From assembly GCA_002255955.1 (NCBI GenBank), contig NKIM01000016.1, positions 1 through 64,000 on the forward strand: DNA of 64,000 nucleotides, read 5' to 3'. Shown one piece after another: positions 24,694 to 31,610 of this stretch (position 1 is the stretch's first letter; every line of letters starts with the position of its first letter). The DNA comes from Burkholderiales bacterium PBB2 (GTDB lineage Bacteria > Pseudomonadota > Gammaproteobacteria > Burkholderiales > Burkholderiaceae_C). Position numbers and translations under genes: made by a program. The notes beneath the pieces were generated by a model. It was not told where the DNA came from and did no database searches. It saw only the letters and a list, made by a program, of their open reading frames with translations.

Positions 24694-25128
24694 GTGATTT
24701 TACTATTTCGCCTTTCTCATTGGCTCCTGGTCCGTCGCATTCCAGTGCTTCCCCGACTGCTTTACGCTTTGAACCGGGTGATTTTCTCCATCGCCTTGCC
24801 GCCCAGCGTCAAGGTCGGCAAGGATGTGTTGTTCGGTTATAGCGGCCTGGGCATAGTGATTCATGCGCGGACGGTTATTGGCGACCGGGTCAAGATTGGT
24901 CAAAACGTCACCATTGGAGGGCGCTCTGGCTTGTATGAGGTGCCAATCTTGGAGGACGACGTAGAGATCGGTGCAGGGGCTTGCGTGTTGGGGCCCGTCA
25001 GAATTGGGGCGGGGGCCAAAGTTGGCGCCAATGCCGTCGTGCTGATCGATGTGCCGGCAGGTGCGATTGCAGTTGGTGTACCTGCCAAGCTCTTGCCAGG
25101 TGCTTCCAAGTCAGAAGAGCATGCTTAG
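24694..25128 (+). CDS. Second hexapeptide-repeat acetyltransferase
   Basis: A 144-residue left-handed beta-helix protein, shorter than its neighbour, with a hydrophobic N-terminal stretch and repeats such as VGKDVLFGYSGLGIVIHART, IGDRVKIGQNVTIGG and VEIGAGACVLGPVRIGAGAK; it ends with the usual IAVGVPAKLL. It starts with GTG at 24694; the nearest ATG upstream (24668) runs into a stop. The likely job is acetyl transfer to the EPS. Its GC content is higher than that of the preceding gene, so the two probably have different histories. Confidence 0.82.
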   Translation: MILLFRLSHWLLVRRIPVLPRLLYALNRVIFSIALPPSVKVGKDVLFGYSGLGIVIHARTVIGDRVKIGQNVTIGGRSGLYEVPILEDDVEIGAGACVLGPVRIGAGAKVGANAVVLIDVPAGAIAVGVPAKLLPGASKSEEHA

Positions 25129-25139
25129 GCCACAAGAGC

Positions 25140-26348
25140 ATGCGTCTGTTTTTTTTGATGTACGACTATTTGCCAGCGGAGCGTCCTGATGTGGCTGTCC
25201 TGTTTGGCAAGGAGTTGAAGCAACTGGGCATTGAATCCGATTTGTTGGGCCAACTAAAGGCCGGCAAGTCCTTGGTTGAGGGCCAAGCCTGGCCCGCTGG
25301 CTCAGCGTATATCCATGGCGGCGAGGCGGTTGAACTGGCTGGGCAATTGTGGCGCCCCCTGCATGACTTGTTGCTGTTGCGCCTGCTCAGGCCGGAGCAT
25401 TCCATCATTCAGGTCCGAGACAAGATCCGTACGGGTTTGCTTGCACTCTGGATTGCCCGTCTGACCGGGCGGAAGATGACTTATTGGATGTCTTTTCCCT
25501 TTGCAGAGGGGTTCAAGGCAAGGGCCGCGCAGGTTGGGGCGAGTCAGGGTTCCGGCAAGCAACTCTTCTTTCGTCTTCGCGCCGTTTGTGCTGGGCACGT
25601 TTATTACAAGTGGCTGGCTCCGAGGGTTGATCACCTTTTTGTCCAAAGCGATGCCATGTTGGAGTTCATGGCCGGTAAGGGTGTGCCTCGCGGCAAAATG
25701 ACTGCGGTACCCATGGGGGTGGATCTCGCGTTGTTTGCGCAAGGGCAGAGCTCGCACCCGAGGCCCCCTCAAATGACCGGCCGCAAGGTCTTGGCATATC
25801 TGGGTACTTTGGGTCAGTCTCGGCATTCGCAGTTTTTGCTCGAAGTGCTTCGGCAGGTCAGGCTGCAGGAGCAAAGTGCCATGCTGCTTTTGGTCGGGGA
25901 TGGGGCAAGCCCTGACGAGCAGCAATGGATACGTCAATTGATTGCCGATAGCGGCTTGACCGAGCACATATGGCTGACTGGTTGGCTGCCTCAGTCAGAA
26001 GGTGTGGCTCTGCTCCGCCATGCGGACATCGGTTTGTCGCCTATCCCACGTGGTGAATTGTTCGATGTGTCATCGCCGACGAAGGCGGGGGAGTACCTCG
26101 CTTTGGGCCTGCCTTGCGTAGGCAATGACATTCCTGACCAGCGCTTGGTCATTGAAGCCAGTTCCGGTGGTATTTGCGTGCCCATGGATGTCGACGCGTT
26201 TGCTGGCGCTTGTTTGCGAATTTTCAATGATCCGCAATATGCCAGCGCTTGCGGCGAAGCCGGCAAGCGCTGGGTGGCACACAACCGTTCGTACGAAAAA
26301 CTGGCCCAGAAAGTGGCCGCGGTCTATGAGGAACTATGTCGGCGCTGA
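25140..26348 (+). CDS. Family 4 glycosyltransferase
   Basis: A 402-residue GT-B transferase. The N-domain starts MRLFFLMYDYLPAERPD; the C-domain holds the donor site LLVGDGASPDEQQW, then HIWLTGWLPQSEGVALLRHA and SSPTKAGEYLALGLPCVGND, where the conserved glutamate binds the nucleotide sugar. The start at 25140 is chosen over an earlier in-frame GTG/ATG because that extension overlaps the acetyltransferase. Retaining mechanism is expected for the family; sugar specificity is unknown. Confidence 0.87.
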   Translation: MRLFFLMYDYLPAERPDVAVLFGKELKQLGIESDLLGQLKAGKSLVEGQAWPAGSAYIHGGEAVELAGQLWRPLHDLLLLRLLRPEHSIIQVRDKIRTGLLALWIARLTGRKMTYWMSFPFAEGFKARAAQVGASQGSGKQLFFRLRAVCAGHVYYKWLAPRVDHLFVQSDAMLEFMAGKGVPRGKMTAVPMGVDLALFAQGQSSHPRPPQMTGRKVLAYLGTLGQSRHSQFLLEVLRQVRLQEQSAMLLLVGDGASPDEQQWIRQLIADSGLTEHIWLTGWLPQSEGVALLRHADIGLSPIPRGELFDVSSPTKAGEYLALGLPCVGNDIPDQRLVIEASSGGICVPMDVDAFAGACLRIFNDPQYASACGEAGKRWVAHNRSYEKLAQKVAAVYEELCRR

Positions 26349-26421
26349 CTCCCGCGTCACATGGCACCGTCAGGATCCGGCTCTGATCCAGTTGATAACA
26401 AGGCAAGGAAGGATGTAGACG

Positions 26422-28287
26422 ATGTGCGGCATAGTGGGAGTGATTCAGGCTCGAGACAAGCCGATCCTCGCCGACGAGGTTTTGCAGGCATTGCGCCATC
26501 GCGGCCCCGATGGTTCGGGCGAGAAGGCGGTGAACCTTGGGGATAAGACGGTTTGGTTTGGTCATACCCGACTGGCGATTCAGGACCTCACTGAGGCCGG
26601 TGCACAGCCCATGGCGAGCGCTGATGGGCGCTGGTTGCTCACTTTCAATGGTGAGATTTACAACCATCAAGAGATGCGCCGGGAATTGGATCGCCAGTGG
26701 CGTGGACATTCGGATACTGAGACCCTCGTCGAAGCCTTGACCGCCTGGGGGGTCGACGCAACCATTCGCCGCTTGAATGGCATTTTTGCCTTCGGCGCTT
26801 TGGATTTGCAGGAACGTAAGTTGTACTTGGTCAGAGATCCTTTCGGTGTGAAGCCCCTGTACTTTGCTGATACGGCGACAGGTTTTGGGTTCTCTTCCGA
26901 GATTCGAGCTTTAGCCGCAGTCACCGGCCAGCGTTTTGGCTTGGATAGGGAGTCATTGAACACTTATCTGAGTTTGCGGTTTGTACCTTCGCCGCACACC
27001 TTGTTGAAAGGGGTGCAGCGATTGCCTGCAGCGCATGTGCAATGCCGCCACTTGGATAGCGGTGAAACCCATACGCACTGCTATGTTCAAGCCGGGCAAT
27101 CGCTCTACGGGGGCAGCCTCGATGAAGCCACGCAGCTCTACCAATCTGCTGTCAGTACGGCTGTGCGGCGGCAACTGCTTTCAGATGTTCCTGTCGGTAT
27201 CTTGCTGTCGGGGGGCATTGATTCGGCTTTGGTAGCCGCCATGGCGGTCGACGCCGGGGTTAACACGCCTTGTTTCACCGTGGGTTATCAGGAGGCAGGG
27301 CCCGCCTGTGAGATCGATGACGCGGCGCACACGGCCAAGACCTTGGGCCTGTCCCACCACGTGGTACGCCTCGGGCATGAAGATCTTTGGGGCGCATTGG
27401 AATCGGCCGTGACCGCGACCGAGGAGCCACTGGTGACGACCTCGGCTTTGCCCATGTGGTTCTTGTGTAAACGCGCCCGTGAGGATGTCGCTGTCGTGTT
27501 GACGGGGCAAGGGAGCGACGAATTGCTCGGTGGTTACAAGCGCTACCAGGGTGAGTTGGTTCGCAAGCTGCCTTTGTTCAGCTCCACCGTTTCTTTGTTG
27601 CGCCCTTTGCTGGACAGCCTGCCGGGTGTTTCGGATGCCGTTTTGCGGAGTGCGCACTCGGCCTCCATTGTCGATATACCTCAGCGTTTCGAGCGAGAGT
27701 ATGGCGTCTTTACTGCAGCCAGTCGTCTTGGACTCACCGGTCGGGCGGATGCCGGGCGAGCCTTGCAGTCAATCCAGCAATGGCTGGACTGGTCGGCAAA
27801 AGGCAGGAGTTTGACCGACGCAGAGAAGATGATGAGTATCGATATGCGAATGGGTCTCTCTGATGATTTGCTGCTCTATGGCGACAAGGTCAGCATGGCC
27901 CACAGCATTGAAGCGCGTGTGCCACTTCTGGATACTGAACTTGTACGTTTGGTTGAGTCGTTCCCTGCCCACTACAAGCTGTCGCTAGGAAAGTCCAAAA
28001 TCATTCACAAGCGTATGGCTGAGCGCTATCTGCCCGAGGCCATTGTCCATCGTCCTAAAAAGGGATTTCAGGTTCCAGTCGGAGAAATGGTGCGTGGTGC
28101 TTGGCGCGATCGCTGCGAAGCCCTGCTGTTTGAAGGTGCAACTTTGGCTGAACTCGGAGTCGATTCCCGCGAGTTGCGGCGACTGTGGGATGAACACCAG
28201 CGACGTTTCCGAGATCGATCCCGCGAGATATTTGCCTTGCTTGGCCTGGTTGTCTGGCGTCGCGGAATGGCGGATTTGATCGCCTAG
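26422..28287 (+). CDS. asnB: AsnB-like glutamine amidotransferase / asparagine synthase family
   Basis: A 621-residue two-domain enzyme. The glutaminase domain has the catalytic cysteine at position 2 (MCGIVG), the family LRHRGPDGSG and FNGEIYNH. The synthetase domain has the ATP PP-loop LLSGGIDSALVAAM and GQGSDELLGGYKRY. Housekeeping AsnB makes asparagine; within polysaccharide loci relatives amidate uronic or aminouronic acids, as WbpS does in Pseudomonas. The donors encoded in this locus include uronic acids, so sugar amidation is the better guess. A good ribosome site (AAGGAAGG) precedes it. It is GC-richer than the flanking glycosyltransferases. Confidence 0.87.
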   Translation: MCGIVGVIQARDKPILADEVLQALRHRGPDGSGEKAVNLGDKTVWFGHTRLAIQDLTEAGAQPMASADGRWLLTFNGEIYNHQEMRRELDRQWRGHSDTETLVEALTAWGVDATIRRLNGIFAFGALDLQERKLYLVRDPFGVKPLYFADTATGFGFSSEIRALAAVTGQRFGLDRESLNTYLSLRFVPSPHTLLKGVQRLPAAHVQCRHLDSGETHTHCYVQAGQSLYGGSLDEATQLYQSAVSTAVRRQLLSDVPVGILLSGGIDSALVAAMAVDAGVNTPCFTVGYQEAGPACEIDDAAHTAKTLGLSHHVVRLGHEDLWGALESAVTATEEPLVTTSALPMWFLCKRAREDVAVVLTGQGSDELLGGYKRYQGELVRKLPLFSSTVSLLRPLLDSLPGVSDAVLRSAHSASIVDIPQRFEREYGVFTAASRLGLTGRADAGRALQSIQQWLDWSAKGRSLTDAEKMMSIDMRMGLSDDLLLYGDKVSMAHSIEARVPLLDTELVRLVESFPAHYKLSLGKSKIIHKRMAERYLPEAIVHRPKKGFQVPVGEMVRGAWRDRCEALLFEGATLAELGVDSRELRRLWDEHQRRFRDRSREIFALLGLVVWRRGMADLIA

Positions 28288-28373
28288 TTTCCATCTAATT
28301 GCAGCAAAAATTGTAAGTTCTGAGATGTGCAGAATTTTCCAGGAAACCTTCGTCATTTTGAAGAAGAAACAAG

Positions 28374-29498
28374 ATGACTGAACGACAAATTTGGATGGTC
28401 GGAACGGCGCCGGAAGGCAAAGGCGGAATTGCAACGGTTATTCGGCAGTATCAGACAGCGGGCTTGTTCAATAACGGCGCTGTGCGTTTTCTCGCGAGCC
28501 ACCACGATCGTTCATTTTGGGGGCGAGTGTTGCCCTTCTTCAAAGCTTGTGGGTCCTTGTGGTTGGCAATGTGCTTGCAGCGTGTCTCTCTGGTACATGC
28601 GCACACCTCGCACAGCGGCAGTTTCTGGCGTAAGTTCTTTCTGCTATGGCCTGCTTTCTTGCTGAAGGTGCCAGTAGTCGTTCATTTGCATGGCAGCGAC
28701 TTTGAGGCGTTCTATGCGGATGGGGGGCGCTGGCGGCAGGCCTGCATTCGACACTTGTTTCAGCACGCGTTTCGCGTATTGGCGTTGTCAAGAGAATGGC
28801 GCACTTGGGTATTAAAAGTTCAGCCCCAAGCCAAGGTTGATATTGTGTTCAATTCCTTGTCGGCCAAGGAAAATAGCAATTGGTCCACGCTCTTGGCGAA
28901 TCAACCCGCTGTGCTTTTTTTGGGGCGCATAGGGGATCGAAAAGGAACGTTTGACCTCTTAAATGCCTTTGCGGAAGTTTTGCAGCGAATTCCAGATGCC
29001 TGTCTCTTGGTTGGAGGAGACGGTGAAGTCGAGAAGTTCAAAGCTGAAACGCTTCGCCTTGGTCTAAGCCATGCAGTTCATTACGTTGGCTGGGTAAACG
29101 CCGAGCAAAAGGAGCAGTTGTTCCAACGAGCTTGGGTATTTGCGCTTCCCTCATATCATGAAGGTTTGCCGATGGCTATCTTGGAGGCCATGGCGCGGTC
29201 GCGCGCGGTTGTCTCCTGTCCAATTGGTGGTATCGCTGAAGCGGTTGAACATGGTGTTACTGGACTATTGGTTCATCCAGGCAATGCAAGCGAGTTGGCC
29301 GATTCGTTAACGGAAATACTTGGCGATAGAGAACTGGCTCATCGCTTCGGGCAAAATGCTCGGTTGGCATTCGAAGCCAAGTTTTCGAATGATGCAAATC
29401 TTCCCAAGCTCTTGGATATTTACCGTCAAGCGAATGTAAGGGAATTGCCTGTCTTGAAGAATGATTCAACGCACTCGGCAACATCTAGGCATTCGTGA
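28374..29498 (+). CDS. Family 4 glycosyltransferase
   Basis: A 374-residue GT-B transferase with the nucleotide-sugar site LLVGGDGEVEKFKAE, HYVGWVNAEQKEQLFQRA and the EX7E-type stretch SYHEGLPMAILEAMA. The N-domain has GGIATVIRQY (glycine-rich acceptor loop) and VVHLHGSDFEAFY. It overlaps the following lyase frame if that gene starts at its first ATG. Sequence around it is AT-richer than the locus average, like its lyase neighbour. The sugar transferred cannot be named. Confidence 0.87.
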   Translation: MTERQIWMVGTAPEGKGGIATVIRQYQTAGLFNNGAVRFLASHHDRSFWGRVLPFFKACGSLWLAMCLQRVSLVHAHTSHSGSFWRKFFLLWPAFLLKVPVVVHLHGSDFEAFYADGGRWRQACIRHLFQHAFRVLALSREWRTWVLKVQPQAKVDIVFNSLSAKENSNWSTLLANQPAVLFLGRIGDRKGTFDLLNAFAEVLQRIPDACLLVGGDGEVEKFKAETLRLGLSHAVHYVGWVNAEQKEQLFQRAWVFALPSYHEGLPMAILEAMARSRAVVSCPIGGIAEAVEHGVTGLLVHPGNASELADSLTEILGDRELAHRFGQNARLAFEAKFSNDANLPKLLDIYRQANVRELPVLKNDSTHSATSRHS

Positions 29499-29526
29499 AA
29501 TAGCCTCTTTGGGCGGATACTCTTCC

Positions 29527-31560
29527 ATGGCACTTTTGAACAAGCAGCGCTGGGTCTGGCTTTGTCGGCGCCTTAGTCGAATTAGTCCCGCCGAGATCCC
29601 TTATCGCGTTCGAAGCCTGCTGAGAATAGCCGCGCAGTCGCGAGGTTTGTTTGACGCACGCCTATGCCCGCCTTTGCTTTCAACAGCTCAGCCAGGTCTG
29701 GATTGGGTCAAGGCACCGGTCCTAGATTCGCATGAACGAGAGCAATTGATTGCCTCGGCGAAGCGTCTGCTCATGGAGGGCGTTCCGATATTTGATATCT
29801 GCGTTCCCCTGGGGCATGACGGGCCGGAATGGAATTGTGACCCCAAAACCGGGAAGCGCATCCCGATGACGTTTGGCCTTGCTATTGATTTCCGAGCGAT
29901 AGAGGGCGAAGTAGATATCAAATACCTTTGGGAGTTGAGCCGCCACTTGTGGCTGGTTAGGCTTGCGCAAGCTTATGCTGCGAGTGACGACGAAGCGTAT
30001 TTGCACGCCATTGGCCGGTTTTTGAAAAGCTGGTTGAATGCGTGCCCTTATCCCTACGGGCCGAATTGGTCATCACCTGTCGAACAGGGAATTCGCCTCA
30101 TCAATTGGAGTTTGACGTGGCATCTGATCGGTGGGGAAAATTCGCCCTTATTTGAAGAGCCTGGTGGGGAAGAGCTCCTGGCAAGTTGGCGGGTTAGTAT
30201 TCATCAACATATCAGATTTGCCAGTGACAACTACTCGTTTTATTCGTCCTCCAATAATCATCTGTTGGGAGAGGCCGCGGGCGTTTTTGTTGCGAGTCAA
30301 ACTTGGGACTATTGGCTCGACGTTCGAGAGTTAGGTCAGAGAGCCAAATCTCTTTTGGAAGCCGAGGCTCTCAAGCAGTTTGCAGCTGATGGGGTGAATT
30401 TAGAGCAAGCGTTTTCTTATCATTGCTTTGCGTTGCAGTTCTTGCTCGCCGCTGGTTTTGCTGGGCGAGCGAATTCAACTGATTTCAGTCCTAGCTTCTG
30501 GGCCCGAATAGAGTCGGCTATGGTCTTTATGGCCTCCATGTTGGACTGTGCCGGTCATGCGCCTTCGATCGGCGATTCAGACGATGGCGAAGTGTTCTGC
30601 CTAGGGTACGGCGCCGGGCATAACAAGTACCTTTCAATGCTTGCGCTCGGTGCAAGACTGTTCGTACGTCCTGATTTACAAGCCAAGTTGCAACAATTGG
30701 GGATGACGGTTGACGCCCAAAGCTCTTGGTTTATTAGCTCTGCCGCCCCAACCGCCACTGCAAGCGACTTGCTTCGGTTGCCGACTCACTTTATGGCGGG
30801 TGGTTATGCCATTCTCGGCCATAGGCTCCATACTTTGGATGAGTTCCGCATCACGCTAGATTGCGGACCATTGGGTTACAACGGTATCGCCGGTCACGGC
30901 CATGCTGATGCCCTGTCAATCCTTGTAAGTGCTCGTGGGGAAGAACTGTTGGTAGACCCGGGTACGTACTGCTACAACTCGGCACCAGAGTGGCGTCATT
31001 TTTTCCGGGGCACGAGAGCGCATAACACGCTTACCGTTGACGGACAGGATCAGTCGATTTACGGCGGCGGCTTTTTGTGGCTGCAAGATATACAAACGGA
31101 GATTGTGTCAGGCCCAAAATCTGATCAATTTCATGCCTGCCACAACGGCTATCGCAGATTGCCTGACCCCGTCATTCACCACAGGCGTGTAACGCTTTCG
31201 CCTGATGGTGATGCTTTTGAGGTTGAAGATTGGCTGGAATGTAAAGATTCGCACCAAGTGGAGCTGCATTGGCACGCATCTTCAACGGCTAAATTTGTAG
31301 AAGCAACCGACGTCGCAAATGTTTATATATTGGACGCAGCCAACACTGCTCTGCGAATAGAGTTCGATTTGAGCGGCTTGAGTGATTGCAGATTCGAATC
31401 AGTTGTGCGGAATGGAGTTGAAGAGCCGGTGCAGGGCTGGGTATCTGATGGATTTTATAAAAAGACACCGGCGCCTGTGTTGTGTATCCGTGCGGAACTT
31501 TCTCCAAATCAAAAAATAAGAACCCGTTTTTTCTGCAAGCCTAAAGTATCTGGGCATTAG
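29527..31560 (+). CDS. Heparinase II/III-like polysaccharide lyase without signal peptide
   Basis: About 677 residues. The N-terminal half is a helical alpha/alpha toroid (YLWELSRHLWLVRLAQAYA, NWSSPVEQGIRLINWSLTWH, FYSSSNNHLLGEAAG) and the C-terminal half a beta-sandwich with the heparinase signature GYNGIAGHGHADALSILVSA and DPGTYCYN. Asparagine/histidine residues in the toroid (NNH) and the GHGHAD histidines are the expected catalytic set for elimination at a uronic acid. No signal peptide is visible, so it is either cytoplasmic or exported by another route. Start at 29527 suits the family N-terminus; the first in-frame ATG is 29461, inside the preceding gene. Lyases of this kind are frequent in EPS loci, where they may trim or recycle polymer. 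Confidence 0.83.
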   Translation: MALLNKQRWVWLCRRLSRISPAEIPYRVRSLLRIAAQSRGLFDARLCPPLLSTAQPGLDWVKAPVLDSHEREQLIASAKRLLMEGVPIFDICVPLGHDGPEWNCDPKTGKRIPMTFGLAIDFRAIEGEVDIKYLWELSRHLWLVRLAQAYAASDDEAYLHAIGRFLKSWLNACPYPYGPNWSSPVEQGIRLINWSLTWHLIGGENSPLFEEPGGEELLASWRVSIHQHIRFASDNYSFYSSSNNHLLGEAAGVFVASQTWDYWLDVRELGQRAKSLLEAEALKQFAADGVNLEQAFSYHCFALQFLLAAGFAGRANSTDFSPSFWARIESAMVFMASMLDCAGHAPSIGDSDDGEVFCLGYGAGHNKYLSMLALGARLFVRPDLQAKLQQLGMTVDAQSSWFISSAAPTATASDLLRLPTHFMAGGYAILGHRLHTLDEFRITLDCGPLGYNGIAGHGHADALSILVSARGEELLVDPGTYCYNSAPEWRHFFRGTRAHNTLTVDGQDQSIYGGGFLWLQDIQTEIVSGPKSDQFHACHNGYRRLPDPVIHHRRVTLSPDGDAFEVEDWLECKDSHQVELHWHASSTAKFVEATDVANVYILDAANTALRIEFDLSGLSDCRFESVVRNGVEEPVQGWVSDGFYKKTPAPVLCIRAELSPNQKIRTRFFCKPKVSGH

Positions 31561-31574
31561 AGATTTTCATGCGA

Positions 31575-31610
31575 TTAGCGGCAATGTTTGAATTGCCTGC
31601 TTTCATTTCC
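31575..31610 (+). terminator. Candidate terminator after the long eps transcript
   Basis: GGCAAT (31580-31585) pairs with ATTGCC (31592-31597) around GTTTGA, and a T-rich tail (CTTTCATTT) follows. It sits in the 50 bp between the two convergent lyase genes. The stem is short, so confidence is moderate. Confidence 0.45.

Noticed and set aside
24657-24842. 61-residue frame between the two acetyltransferases
   Set aside because: It overlaps the second acetyltransferase in another frame, has no ribosome site and no coherent composition.
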